From: a virus
Virus record (IMG/VR): IMGVR_UViG_3300027601_000010
Coordinates: 1 to 45,494 of that record
Reading direction: 5' to 3' (one strand)
Length of the DNA: 45,494 nt
The notes beneath the pieces are model-generated. The model made no database searches and was not told where the DNA came from. It was given only the letters and a program-made list of their open reading frames with translations. A program made the translations under genes and the position numbers. Positions 8,079-18,250 of this stretch are shown here, piece after piece (within the stretch, counting starts at the first letter, position 1; each line of letters opens with the position of its first letter).

Positions 8079-10643
8079 ATGGCATCTTCAGCACTATTAA
8101 AATCTGGGTTGCACAACTCAATTGCGAAAGGTCTCTATAATGAGATTCAGAATCGCACAGCCAAATATTATTATTTTTTAGGGAAAACTCTTCAGTGGGC
8201 TCAAGAGTTGGAACCTCCATTCCCAGTTAATTCTCTTGATTATGATTTAAAAACACGCAATGAAATAATCACTATGAAAGAGATTCGTTCAACTGACGTA
8301 GCGTTTATTGTTGAAAGAAGAAATTGGGAGAGTGGTAGAATATATGATATGTATGACGATCATTATTCTGATGAATTAGATGGCATTAATTTAATTTCTG
8401 GTGGATATGGCTTCGCTGATCCACCAACAGTAACAATCACTGGAGGTGGTGGCTCAGGTGCTACTGCAACTGCTTATATTGCAAACGGTATTGTAATTGA
8501 GATAGAATTAACAAATCCAGGTCGTGGATACACTAGTACACCAACAGTAACTATTACAGGTGGCGGTGGAGAAGGTGTTGCTGCAACAGCAGTCCTTCCA
8601 ATATCATATTCTGGTAAACAGGCTATGGAAGAATGTAACTTCTATGTGGTTACTGATGAATATAACGTATACAAATGTTTAGATAACAATAATAATGCAC
8701 AATCTACATATAAACCTGTTGGTACTACTGTTGATCCAGTAATTATGCCAGACGGATATATGTGGAAATATATGTATAGTATTCCTATTGCGCTACGTAA
8801 TAAGTTTTTGACTGATACATATATGCCAGTTGTTACAGCATTAAGACCACAGTTTTATTCTAGTGGAGCAATACAAACAGTTAAAATTGAAAAACGTGGG
8901 CAAAATTATACTTATGCGAACATTTCTGTACAAGGTGACGGATCTAGAGAATTAGACCCATTGTTTATTATTGGAACTAACTTATCATCCAATGGATCTG
9001 GATACATAAATGCAACAGTAGAAATAGATCCACCTTTTGCTGCTACAACTTGGGCAGCAAATATTAATGTGTTACTTGGACAAAGATTTAGACATAACAA
9101 CAACATCTATGAAGTTACACTTCCAGGGACTTTAGCGTCGCCTGCACCAACTCATGGATCTGGTATTATCTCCAACGGAACAGCTGCTTTAAAATATATT
9201 GGAACAACAGTAAGAGCTACAGCAACTGTTACGTCTGGTACAGTGACAGCAATTAATCTTATTGGCGCTGTCAGAGAAGTTGTAATGACAGATGGCGGAT
9301 TAGGTTATACTTCTGCTCCATCAGTTTCATTTAGTGGTGGTGGCGGAAGTGGTGCTACTGGCTCTGTTATTATGATGGGAACATCTGTTCAAACCACAGT
9401 TATTACAAACTCTGGTGATGATTATACATCTACACCAACTGTTAGTTTTGGTACTGCATGGACAGCAGCAACATCATTAACATTACAGCAACAAGTTTAT
9501 GTGGCTAACAGACTTTATACTGTTACTACCGCAGGAACTACAGGTAGTGTAGCTCCTACTCATACATCAGGATCTGCGTCAAGTGGAACTGCAACATTAC
9601 AGTACGTTGGTCGCCCAGCATCAGGAACAGTTATTCTTAGATATGGAACTGGTTATTCAGTTCTACCGAACCTAACTATTAACTCAACTACTGGAACTGG
9701 CGCAACAGGATATCTTTCTGGTGTTAAATCAGAAGCTAAATTACTACCATTGTTAAGTAATGGTGAATTAGTTGGTATTCAGATTGATGATGGTGGTATC
9801 GGTTATACATATGCAAACTTAACTGTAGATGGCGATGGTGATAACGCAGAAATTTCTGCAGACCTTTCTCCAGGCGACGTTTCAACTTTACAAGCCAACA
9901 CCGAATTGTTGACTATTGATGGACGTATTATGTCTATTAAAGTTATATCTGGTGGATTTGGTTATGCTGGAGCAACAATAACTATTGAAGGTGATGGTAC
10001 TGGCGCAGCTGCAGAAGCTATTACAGAAAACGGTAAGATTAAAAAAATCCGTATGACTAATTATGGTCAAGGATATCGCTGGGCAAGAGTTACAATTACA
10101 GGTTCTGGTTTCGGTGCCACAGCAAGAGCAATTATGACTGACTTTGGCGGACATGGAAAAGACTCAATTAATGGTCTTTATACAAGATCGTTAATGTTCT
10201 ATTCAAGTATCTCCAGAGATAAAAACCAAGGATTTGATGTGAATAACGATTTCCGTCAAATCGGCATTATCAAAAACCCAAGAAAGTATGCATCAACATA
10301 TTCTTTAGATTCTACGTTAGCATCTGCGTGTTTCGTTGTTACTGGAACAATCAATACTAACAATTTTGCCAAAGATCAAACTGTATATTTGGCTAATACT
10401 GGATCAAAATTTAGAATTGTTAACCTAAACTCGAACTCAGCATTATTACAATCTTTAGACAATGCTATACCAACAGTAGGTTCTGTTTTAACAAATGACG
10501 CATCACAAAGTTTTACAGTTTCTGGTTTAACTCTGCCAACAGTAGATAAATATTCTGGTGATATGCTTTTCATTGATAATAAGCAAGCATTTACGCCAAC
10601 AGCAGACCAAACAGTAACTCTTAGAACTGTTATAAAATTCTAA
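8079..10643 (+). CDS. 8: Baseplate wedge protein gp8, enlarged by Gly-rich repeat modules
   Basis: 854 residues; T4 gp8 is 334. The first about 100 residues match the gp8 pattern (NRTAKYYYFLGKTLQWAQE, then a segment ending in VERRNWESGRIYDMYDD), and the core resumes around 175-265 (QAMEECNFYVVTDEYNVYKC, YMWKYMYSIPIALRNKF) and near the C-terminus (SLMFYSSISRDKNQGF). Between these, two stretches of G-Y-T-S-x-P-x-V-T-I-T-G-G-G-G-S-G-A-x-A repeats are inserted (about 105-175 and 265-690). Two Y-x-V-x-x-x-G-T...P-x-H-x-S-G units that resemble small carbohydrate-binding modules lie in the second stretch. gp8 is an outer wedge subunit, so the extra domains are probably displayed outward. Core assignment is good; the repeats' role is inferred. 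Confidence 0.85.
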   Translation: MASSALLKSGLHNSIAKGLYNEIQNRTAKYYYFLGKTLQWAQELEPPFPVNSLDYDLKTRNEIITMKEIRSTDVAFIVERRNWESGRIYDMYDDHYSDELDGINLISGGYGFADPPTVTITGGGGSGATATAYIANGIVIEIELTNPGRGYTSTPTVTITGGGGEGVAATAVLPISYSGKQAMEECNFYVVTDEYNVYKCLDNNNNAQSTYKPVGTTVDPVIMPDGYMWKYMYSIPIALRNKFLTDTYMPVVTALRPQFYSSGAIQTVKIEKRGQNYTYANISVQGDGSRELDPLFIIGTNLSSNGSGYINATVEIDPPFAATTWAANINVLLGQRFRHNNNIYEVTLPGTLASPAPTHGSGIISNGTAALKYIGTTVRATATVTSGTVTAINLIGAVREVVMTDGGLGYTSAPSVSFSGGGGSGATGSVIMMGTSVQTTVITNSGDDYTSTPTVSFGTAWTAATSLTLQQQVYVANRLYTVTTAGTTGSVAPTHTSGSASSGTATLQYVGRPASGTVILRYGTGYSVLPNLTINSTTGTGATGYLSGVKSEAKLLPLLSNGELVGIQIDDGGIGYTYANLTVDGDGDNAEISADLSPGDVSTLQANTELLTIDGRIMSIKVISGGFGYAGATITIEGDGTGAAAEAITENGKIKKIRMTNYGQGYRWARVTITGSGFGATARAIMTDFGGHGKDSINGLYTRSLMFYSSISRDKNQGFDVNNDFRQIGIIKNPRKYASTYSLDSTLASACFVVTGTINTNNFAKDQTVYLANTGSKFRIVNLNSNSALLQSLDNAIPTVGSVLTNDASQSFTVSGLTLPTVDKYSGDMLFIDNKQAFTPTADQTVTLRTVIKF
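8391..8605 (+). repeat. Gly-rich beta repeats inserted in gp8 (first block)
   Basis: Two consecutive units of the form G-G/R-G-Y-x-x-x-P-T-V-T-I-T-G-G-G-G-x-G are coded here, the second a near copy of the first at protein level and similar at DNA level. Related units recur further along gp8 and in gp14 and gp18, so this is one shared module rather than a gp8-specific feature. Confidence 0.75.
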
Positions 10644-10649
10644 TAAATA
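10642..10649 (+). promoter_or_regulatory. Late-promoter-like box AATAAATA
   Basis: Seven of eight bases match the T4 late consensus TATAAATA. The box begins at the end of the gp8 stop codon and lies 26 bases before the ATG of the 2049-residue gene, a spacing that leaves room for a transcription start and ribosome-binding site. T4-like late genes use such boxes without a -35 element. In AT-rich DNA one box alone is weak evidence; the intergenic position supports it. Confidence 0.45.
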
Positions 10650-10675
10650 ATAGTAATTAACTAAAAGAGTAAAAG

Positions 10676-13600
10676 ATGATCGATTTCAATACCGAACCAT
10701 ATAATGATGACTATAACGAGAACAGTAAATTCTACAGAATTCTGTTCCGCCCAAGTTTCGCTTTACAGGCTCGTGAACTCACGCAAATGCAGAGTATTCT
10801 GCAGAAACAGATCCAGCGCCATGGAGATAATATCTTCAAACAGGGTGCTATGGTTCTACCTGGACAAATATCAATTGATACGAATGCGCAATATGTTAAA
10901 TTGCAGCCATTGTACAATGGTATTGCTGTAGAGACATTTTTAGATAGCCTTAACAATAAGGTTATTGTTGGTGCCAATTCAAACCTTAAAGCAGAAGTAA
11001 TTAAGGTTCAGAGTGCTGAGCAAAATGAACCATCAACCATTTATATTCGTTATAAAGACTCTGGTAACAATGGAACTACAAAAGTATTTGCTGCTGGCGA
11101 GGTAATCTCAACAGAAGATAATTTATATTCTTTTCAGGCTGTAGCAGAAAACCCAACTGGTATTGGTTCTATCGTTTCTATCGAGCGTGGTGTTTATTAT
11201 GTTAATGGATTCTTCGTTCTTGTAGAATCCCATTCTATAATTCTTGACAAATATAGCAACACGCCATCATATCGTGTTGGCTTGAATGTAGAAGAAAAAA
11301 TTGTAACTCCTGAAGAAGATGCTACGTTGTTGGATAATGCTCAAAACAGCTACAACTATGCTGCTCCAGGATCGCATCGTTATTATATCGACTTAACTCT
11401 AAAGAAGATCTCTTTAGAGTCAGCTTCAGACGCAAGTTTTATTGAGTTACTAAGAGTTGAAGATGGTGTCAATAAAAAGATTACTACTAAGACAGAATAC
11501 TCTGTTTTAGAACAAACATTGGCTCGTCGTACATATGACGAGTCTGGCGATTATACAGTAAGAAACTTTAACATCGATATTCGTGAGCACCGTAACAATG
11601 ATCGTGGCGCATGGACACAAAACACTGCATTCTTAATCGGCGACATTGTAACTAACGCAGGTAAAACGTATGTAGCTAAGAATAGCGGAACATCAGTTAC
11701 TACTGCGCCAGTGCATACTACAGGTATCGCATATGATGGTCCAGGTTCTACTGGTATTCAGTGGGAATATACATTAACCCCTCAATATAATCGTGGTATT
11801 TACAAAAACGGAGATGAGTCTAAACTTGCAATCGGTTTAGAACCAGGAAAAGCATATGTTCGTGGATATGAGATTGAAAAGATCGCCACAGAATATGTTT
11901 CTGTCAACAAGTCACGTGAATATGCCCAAGCAGATAATGCGTTTATTTCTGCTGAATTGGGAAGTTATGTAACAGTAACTAATCTATGTAAGATTCCTCC
12001 AATCATTTACAACTCTGTTGTAAACCTAAGAGATCAATTAACAACCACACGTGGTACTGAAGCAGGAACTATTATCGGTACTGCACGTGTTCGTGCAATT
12101 GAATGGGACAATGGTTCTATCGGTTCTAATACTGCAACATATAAGTTGTTTTTATATGATGTTAATTTGAACGCAGGTAAAGAGTTCTCTCGTAACGTTA
12201 AATCTATTGGGCTAAATTCTTGGGGATTCACTGCTGACATTAACCCAATAACTACTCCATTAATCGGTTCTGTAACTGCTGCTGGAACAACAGTGACAGG
12301 TAATGGTACTTCTTTCTTGACACAATTAGTTGTCGGTGATTACATTTATGTTAATGGTGCTTCTTATAGAGTTACAGCAGTCGCTTCTCAAACATCATTA
12401 ACAATCTCAGCTTCTTTAACTGCGACAAATGCTGCATTTAGTTTAGTGAAGACAAATATATTAGCGACTAACTTAGAGAAAACTGTATTCTCTCTACCTT
12501 ACAGTACAGTTCGTTCTTTAAGAAGTGCTTTAGCAACAAATGATACTGCGTATACAGTTTCAGCAGTATACACAGAAACTGTTGCGTCAGGTAACATTAA
12601 TATTAATGCTGCTTCTGGAACATTTGCATCTGGCGCTGTTACTGGAAACTTTATTGTAACCAGAAATGATAATGGCGATGTTCTTCCAATCAATAGCGTA
12701 ACTGTAACAGGAAGTTCTGCTGTTATTAACGTAGGAAATGCAAACGATGGAAAACAATGTACTATCGTTGCAACTGTAAATAAAACTGGTTCTAGTTCTA
12801 CTGAGAAAACTAAAACTCACGTAACTGGTGCAACTGTATCATTTACTACTCAAGCAACTGCAACACCAACTATTTTATCTTTAGGTAAGGCAGATTGCTG
12901 GAAGATCAATAGTGTTAAGATGGATTCTGGATCCTTCTCTTCACCATCAGGTTCTTATACAATTGACATTTCAGATCGTTATGATTTTGATAATGGTCAA
13001 CGAGCAACTCATTATGATCTTGGAAGAATTGTACTAAAAGATACATATGCTCCACCATCAGCACCTATTCAAGTAACCTTTGAATACTTTACACATTCTG
13101 TTGGTGACTATTGCAGTGTTAATTCATATCCTGCAACTATCTCTTACTCACAGATTCCATCAGATTTACGTGATGGTTTAGATTTCCGTCCAAGAATTGA
13201 TGATGATGGTGTATCATTTAGTTCAATAACTCAATTACCAAGACGTGGTTCCAACATTACCACAGACTTCACTTATTATTTGGCAAGAAAAGAAAAGATT
13301 GCTGTTGATGTAAATGGCAATTTCTTTAATATCTCTGGTACATCTTCAATTAATCCAGGTGATGCTGAAGATTCATCAACAGGTATGGTTCTTTATAAGT
13401 TAACACTTGCTCCATATACATTTGATACAACAAACAATAATGTAATTATTGACTCTATCGACAATAAACGCTATACAATGCGTGACATCGGTAAATTAGA
13501 AAAGCGTATCGACAATCTAGAATATTACACTTCTTTATCTCTACTAGAACAACAAACTGAATCATTGAAGATTCAAGATTCTACTGGTATGGATAGAATG

Positions 13601-16600
13601 AAAAACGGATTTATTGTTGACAATTTTACTGGTCATGGAATTGGTGCAGCGGAATCTGTAGATTATCGTTGTTCAGTTGACATGAACAAAGGAGAGTTAC
13701 GCCCATTCTTTACAATGAAAAACGTAAACCTTATTGAGAAAGCGTCTACCAACTCTGCTCGTGCTGCAGCAAAATATGCTCAATATGGGGATGTGATTAC
13801 TCTACCAATTATCGAAGATGTTGAATTGGTTAAACAACAGTTCGCTTCTCGTTTGGAAAACATTAACCCATTCGCAGTATTCACATTTATCGGTGATGTT
13901 AAATTAAATCCTCAAACTGACGACTGGTTTGAAACTGATCGTCGCCCAGATATTATTAACAACGTAGAAGGTAATTTCTCAACTATCAATGCTCTTGCTG
14001 AAAAAGCTGGAGCTTTAGGCACAGTTTGGAATGCATGGCAAACTCAATGGACTGGACAACAAGTTAGTGGAACATTCGGTTTTGCTAACGCAAACTCTGG
14101 ATCTGTTAATTTTGGTGGTGCGTTTGGAACAGTTAGTGCAAACTTTGGTAGTTCTGGTGGTGGCGCAAGACGCTGGGTTACTGCTGAACTTACAGCTACT
14201 CAGGTAGGACAAACAAGATCTGGAATCAAAACAGATATCGTTGCTAAGATTGACAAACAAGTTGTCGCAGATCGTGTGCTATCAACTGCTGTTATTCCAT
14301 ACATTCGTTCAAGAAATATTCTTGTTCAAGTTCGTGGTCTAAAACCATTGACTCGTTTCTATCCATATTTTGATGATGTTGACATCGCTTCATATTGCAC
14401 ACCAGCTTCTAAAATCACTTACACTATTACCAGCGGAACTTTTGATGCATCAACAAACGTAGGTGGTATTGCTGCTGAAGAAGCACGTCGTATCAATGGT
14501 GATTCGCAAGTTTGTTTAAATCGTGGTGACTACATTAGAGGTGTTACAAGCGATGCTACTGCTGTTGTAGTTGGAACAGAGTTAGACTATGACACTAACA
14601 CCAAGTCATTATGGGTAGTTAACATTAAAGGAACATTCCAGACTAATGAACAAATTACTGGTTCTGTTTCTAACGCAGTTGGCGTTATTAACTCTATCAC
14701 TTTAAATACAACTGGTGGAAGTATTAGAACTAATAAGAGTGGCGACGTAAACTTATTGTTCAAAATTCCAAATACAGACTCAATTCGTTTCCGCACTGGA
14801 TCACGTGAGTTTAAACTTGTTGACAGCAATACTGCTAATGGAGAATTCACTTCCCGTGGTCGTGCGCAATATAGAGCAGAAGGTATTGTTGAAACTAAAC
14901 AAGCAACTGTTAATGCAGTTCGTAATGCTGAGTTGGTCCAGAACGTTGTACAAGATAGTAGAACTATTATCGAAACATCATCCCGTGTCTTATCTGACAC
15001 TGGTTGGTATGACCCACTTGCTCAAACATTCTTGATTGATAACAAGGGTGGTGCATTCTTAACTAAGGTAGACATATTCTTTGCAACAAAAGATACAGCT
15101 ATCCCTGTTACATTGGAGATTCGTGAAGTTGTGAATGGATATCCAGGTAAGCGTGTTCTTCCATTCTCACGTGTAACTCTACGTCCAGAACAAGTTAATC
15201 TATCAACTAACATGGTTGATTTGGATGGCGTTGCAACTCCATCGTTCGATACACCAACATCATTCAGATTCCCATCTCCTGTATTCGTACAAGACGGATC
15301 TGAGTATTGTATCGTGTTAATTTCTGATTCTAACAAATATAAAGTTTGGATTTCTCAACTTGGTGATACTGTTCCAGGAACAAGTAGAACTATTTCTGAG
15401 CAACCATATCTTGGATCATTGTTTAAGTCACAGAACGCATCTACTTGGACAACCGATCAAACACAAGACTTGATGTTTACAATTTACAAAGCTAAGTTTG
15501 ATACATCAGGTGTTGGAACTGTTCAGTTTGTAAATGATGTTCTTCCATATACAACTTTAGAAAACGATCCATTCCAAATGACTGCTGGCTCGAATATTAT
15601 TCGTGTATGGCAGAACAATCATGGTCTAACAGATGGCGCTAAAGTAACTATCTCTGGTGTAGCTGGAACATTAAATGGAATCCCAGCTGCTGAGTTAAAT
15701 GGTTCTTGGTTTGTAAGCAACATCGATCTAGATTCTTACACAATTACTACAGGAACTTCTGCAACTAAGACTGGTTATTTTGGTGGAGTAACTGTAAGAG
15801 CCACAGGACAGACGCAGTATGATGCTGTTATGCCAATCGCTCAAGTTCAGAACTTCTCAGAAACTTCAACAACATACTCAATGAAAACTACATCGGGTAG
15901 ATCTGTTGATGGATCTGAAACTCCATATGTTCAAGACATTTCATTTGGCGATTGTTTGGTCAATGAAAATAATTATTTCTACAGCCCTCGTCTTGTTGCT
16001 TCTGAGATAAATGAAAACACATTTACTGGAGGTAATAAATCAGTAACTTTCGCTGTAAACTTATCTTCAACTAATGATTCTTTATCACCAGTTTTGGATA
16101 CACAGCGTATAAGTTTAGTGGCTATTTCAAATAGAATTAACTCACCGACTCATACTAATGTTAATGTAACCCCAACTGATTACACTCAGTTATTCACTGG
16201 AGCTACTGGAGCGTTTAGTTTCTCTGGCTCTACATTAACTTCTACAGTCTCAACAATCAGAAGTTTAATGCAGACTATTGGAGTTGGACAGTATATTAAA
16301 GTAGAAGGTTCTACAACTACTGCAAATAGTGGACAGTTCTTGGTGACTGATGTAACAGACAACGGAACTAACTGCACTATTACAGTTTCTGGAGTAACCT
16401 TTACTTCTGAGAATGCTGTTTCTGGAACTGCAATTTCAACAGTCAATTTATTCACTGACGAGATCGCTCCAGTAGGTTCTTCCGCAGTTTCTAAGTATGT
16501 TTCCAAGGCTATTAAGCTGGCTCTTCCATCTACTTTCATGAAGATTAGATTTGCAGCTAATATACCTAATCAGTCTGATGTTGCTGTTTATTATAAGACT

Positions 16601-16825
16601 TCTTTAGGGTCTTCTGGTAATCTGGATAAGACTAAATATACTTTAGCGACTCCAGTTTCTACTCCTATTAAAGTTGAAAACGGGAACGAAACATTCTATG
16701 ACATAGATTACTCTTTGGCTAATTTAAGTCAATTTGATTCTGTTCAGGTTAAACTGGTTATGAAATCCGTTAATACATCTGCTATTCCAAGAATTAAAGA
16801 CCTAAGAATTATTGCGTGTGCCTAA
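10676..16825 (+). CDS. Giant virion structural protein, DUF4815 type
   Basis: 2049 residues, the largest gene here. The start, with NEDSKFYRILF-like ENSKFYRILFRPSFALQARE followed by LTQMQSILQKQIQRHGD, and the later LAIGLEPGKAYVRGYEIEK (about 384-402) and LRDGLDFRPRI (about 830) are hallmarks of the DUF4815 virion family of T4-like marine phages. A probable coiled coil (RDIGKLEKRIDNLEYYTSLS, about 933-970) follows. Appended small modules include a CBM-like unit (about 310-370), a G-T-x-V-T-G-N-G-T-S-F unit (about 535-590), an Ig-like unit (about 690-740) and a W-x-N-N-H-G-L-T-D-G unit (about 1640-1700). It probably radiates from the baseplate as a large fibre or wedge component, possibly replacing T4 gp9-gp12 functions; that role is inferred. 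No signal peptide or enzyme motif was seen. Confidence 0.85.
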   Translation: MIDFNTEPYNDDYNENSKFYRILFRPSFALQARELTQMQSILQKQIQRHGDNIFKQGAMVLPGQISIDTNAQYVKLQPLYNGIAVETFLDSLNNKVIVGANSNLKAEVIKVQSAEQNEPSTIYIRYKDSGNNGTTKVFAAGEVISTEDNLYSFQAVAENPTGIGSIVSIERGVYYVNGFFVLVESHSIILDKYSNTPSYRVGLNVEEKIVTPEEDATLLDNAQNSYNYAAPGSHRYYIDLTLKKISLESASDASFIELLRVEDGVNKKITTKTEYSVLEQTLARRTYDESGDYTVRNFNIDIREHRNNDRGAWTQNTAFLIGDIVTNAGKTYVAKNSGTSVTTAPVHTTGIAYDGPGSTGIQWEYTLTPQYNRGIYKNGDESKLAIGLEPGKAYVRGYEIEKIATEYVSVNKSREYAQADNAFISAELGSYVTVTNLCKIPPIIYNSVVNLRDQLTTTRGTEAGTIIGTARVRAIEWDNGSIGSNTATYKLFLYDVNLNAGKEFSRNVKSIGLNSWGFTADINPITTPLIGSVTAAGTTVTGNGTSFLTQLVVGDYIYVNGASYRVTAVASQTSLTISASLTATNAAFSLVKTNILATNLEKTVFSLPYSTVRSLRSALATNDTAYTVSAVYTETVASGNININAASGTFASGAVTGNFIVTRNDNGDVLPINSVTVTGSSAVINVGNANDGKQCTIVATVNKTGSSSTEKTKTHVTGATVSFTTQATATPTILSLGKADCWKINSVKMDSGSFSSPSGSYTIDISDRYDFDNGQRATHYDLGRIVLKDTYAPPSAPIQVTFEYFTHSVGDYCSVNSYPATISYSQIPSDLRDGLDFRPRIDDDGVSFSSITQLPRRGSNITTDFTYYLARKEKIAVDVNGNFFNISGTSSINPGDAEDSSTGMVLYKLTLAPYTFDTTNNNVIIDSIDNKRYTMRDIGKLEKRIDNLEYYTSLSLLEQQTESLKIQDSTGMDRMKNGFIVDNFTGHGIGAAESVDYRCSVDMNKGELRPFFTMKNVNLIEKASTNSARAAAKYAQYGDVITLPIIEDVELVKQQFASRLENINPFAVFTFIGDVKLNPQTDDWFETDRRPDIINNVEGNFSTINALAEKAGALGTVWNAWQTQWTGQQVSGTFGFANANSGSVNFGGAFGTVSANFGSSGGGARRWVTAELTATQVGQTRSGIKTDIVAKIDKQVVADRVLSTAVIPYIRSRNILVQVRGLKPLTRFYPYFDDVDIASYCTPASKITYTITSGTFDASTNVGGIAAEEARRINGDSQVCLNRGDYIRGVTSDATAVVVGTELDYDTNTKSLWVVNIKGTFQTNEQITGSVSNAVGVINSITLNTTGGSIRTNKSGDVNLLFKIPNTDSIRFRTGSREFKLVDSNTANGEFTSRGRAQYRAEGIVETKQATVNAVRNAELVQNVVQDSRTIIETSSRVLSDTGWYDPLAQTFLIDNKGGAFLTKVDIFFATKDTAIPVTLEIREVVNGYPGKRVLPFSRVTLRPEQVNLSTNMVDLDGVATPSFDTPTSFRFPSPVFVQDGSEYCIVLISDSNKYKVWISQLGDTVPGTSRTISEQPYLGSLFKSQNASTWTTDQTQDLMFTIYKAKFDTSGVGTVQFVNDVLPYTTLENDPFQMTAGSNIIRVWQNNHGLTDGAKVTISGVAGTLNGIPAAELNGSWFVSNIDLDSYTITTGTSATKTGYFGGVTVRATGQTQYDAVMPIAQVQNFSETSTTYSMKTTSGRSVDGSETPYVQDISFGDCLVNENNYFYSPRLVASEINENTFTGGNKSVTFAVNLSSTNDSLSPVLDTQRISLVAISNRINSPTHTNVNVTPTDYTQLFTGATGAFSFSGSTLTSTVSTIRSLMQTIGVGQYIKVEGSTTTANSGQFLVTDVTDNGTNCTITVSGVTFTSENAVSGTAISTVNLFTDEIAPVGSSAVSKYVSKAIKLALPSTFMKIRFAANIPNQSDVAVYYKTSLGSSGNLDKTKYTLATPVSTPIKVENGNETFYDIDYSLANLSQFDSVQVKLVMKSVNTSAIPRIKDLRIIACA

Positions 16826-16826
16826 T

Positions 16827-17060
16827 ATGGAACAAAATTACCTAAAGGTATCTGGTCACGAAAACCTAGTACGAGATATGTCTTCCAAGGCAGTCATAAA
16901 TACTAGTATGGTCGAATATGAAGAATATATGGCACGTCGTAGAGCAAAAGAACAAGAACAAGAACTTATTGCAAAACAGACTGAAGAAATAAATAATCTA
17001 AAGTCAGATATATCTGAGATTAAGCAAATGCTACATGAATTGCTTATTAAAGATCGCTGA
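16827..17060 (+). CDS. Small coiled-coil protein
   Basis: 77 residues from the ATG at 16827, which lies one base after the preceding stop. An in-frame TTG further upstream (16812) would overlap the previous gene and is less likely. The N-terminal part (MEQNYLKVSGHENLVRDMSS) is followed by a charged helical region and then a clear heptad-like stretch (EEINNLKSDISEIKQMLHEL). Small proteins of this kind occur beside fibre and structural genes in T4-like marine phages and are probably virion or assembly factors. Function is not known to me. Confidence 0.75.
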   Translation: MEQNYLKVSGHENLVRDMSSKAVINTSMVEYEEYMARRRAKEQEQELIAKQTEEINNLKSDISEIKQMLHELLIKDR

Positions 17061-17076
17061 AAAATAAGGGAAAATA

Positions 17077-18249
17077 ATGGCGACACTCGTTTTAAGACAA
17101 ACAAAGGGACAACCCCTTACCAACTCAGAAGTTGATGGAAACTTTACCAACTTAAATGATGAGTTGGCAACTAAACTACCTTCTGCTACTTATACCCCAG
17201 CTGATATTTTAACAAAAATCAAGACTGTGGATGGAGCAGGATCTGGCTTGGATGCAGATGCTCTGGATGGAATGAACACAAGTTCAACCCTTCCAACAAC
17301 TCTGGATAAAAGTTCTATCGTTTCTCGTGATACATCTGGTAATATTGGCGTAAATGCGCTAACAGTTGCAGGTGCTCTTACTGGAGCTGGAGCTACATTT
17401 AGTGGTCCAGTATCTGTAGGTTCTATCACTATCGCTGGTGGATCAATTCCAGTTTCTGCTGGTGGTACTGGTGCTACAACTGCTCAGAATGCAAGAACTA
17501 ACTTAGGTGTTGCGATCGGGTCAGACGTTCAAGCGTATAGTTCCAATTTACAAGCATTGTCTACAGCTACGCCAATTGCAGATAGATTACCATATTATAC
17601 TGGTGCAGCTGCTGCAGCACTTACACCTTTTACTGCATTTGGAAGAACTTTAGTTGGCTCGACAGACGTCTTTGCTGCAAGAACTAATCTTGGTGTAGTT
17701 ATTGGTACTGACGTTCAGCCATTCGATGCCGACTTATCTGCTATCGCTGGTATTACAACTAACGGAATATATGCTAGAACTGCAAACGGATCAGCTGCTG
17801 CTAGAAGTATTGCTGGTGTAGCTGGAGAAATAGTTGTTGCAGATGGCGATGGTGTAGCTGGAAATCCAACAATCTCAGTTGGTGCAGGTATCGCAAAATT
17901 ATCAGCAAATAACGTATTTGCAGGAAGTAATACTTTCCAAGCCATTTATGCAACTGAAGTTAATACAACTTCAGACCAAAGACTAAAAGAAGATATTAAA
18001 ACCCTAAATAATGCTGTAGATATTGTTAATAGTTTGCGTGGAGTAGCCTATATTAAGGGTGGTAAAGCGGAACTGGGGTTAATTGCTCAAGAAGTTGAGC
18101 AGGTTATCCCTCAAGTTGTTGGTGAGGATATGTCTGGTTATAAAACCATCGCCTACGGTAATATGGTTGGTCTATTGGTTGAGGCTATCAAAGAACAACA
18201 AAAAACAATTAAAGAATTAACTACTCGTCTAGAGAACTTGGAGAAATAA
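17077..18249 (+). CDS. Tail fibre protein with C-terminal S74 autochaperone
   Basis: 390 residues. The N-terminus (LVLRQTKGQPLTNSEVDGNF) is a common short capping motif of phage fibres. The middle is low-complexity, rich in Gly, Ala, Thr and Ser (GGTGATTAQNARTNLGV, repeated in part), consistent with a beta-helical trimeric shaft. The C-terminus has the peptidase S74 intramolecular chaperone: TSDQRLKEDI with the Ser-Asp autocleavage site at its start, then GLIAQEVEQVIPQVV and a terminal coiled coil (EAIKEQQKTIKELTTRLENL). The chaperone trimerises the fibre and then cuts itself off. A second S74 fibre is encoded at 34570-36345. Two bases separate this gene from the Cys-rich gene downstream. Confidence 0.88.
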   Translation: MATLVLRQTKGQPLTNSEVDGNFTNLNDELATKLPSATYTPADILTKIKTVDGAGSGLDADALDGMNTSSTLPTTLDKSSIVSRDTSGNIGVNALTVAGALTGAGATFSGPVSVGSITIAGGSIPVSAGGTGATTAQNARTNLGVAIGSDVQAYSSNLQALSTATPIADRLPYYTGAAAAALTPFTAFGRTLVGSTDVFAARTNLGVVIGTDVQPFDADLSAIAGITTNGIYARTANGSAAARSIAGVAGEIVVADGDGVAGNPTISVGAGIAKLSANNVFAGSNTFQAIYATEVNTTSDQRLKEDIKTLNNAVDIVNSLRGVAYIKGGKAELGLIAQEVEQVIPQVVGEDMSGYKTIAYGNMVGLLVEAIKEQQKTIKELTTRLENLEK

Positions 18250-18250
18250 T

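Noticed and set aside
14587-15000. 137-codon - strand open frame inside the 2049-residue gene
   Set aside because: Lies fully within a well-supported + strand structural gene, has no recognisable domain or start signal, and reflects AT-rich codon bias.
16812-16826. TTG start for the small coiled-coil gene
   Set aside because: It would overlap the end of the 2049-residue gene; the ATG at 16827, one base past that gene's stop, fits the tight packing used throughout.
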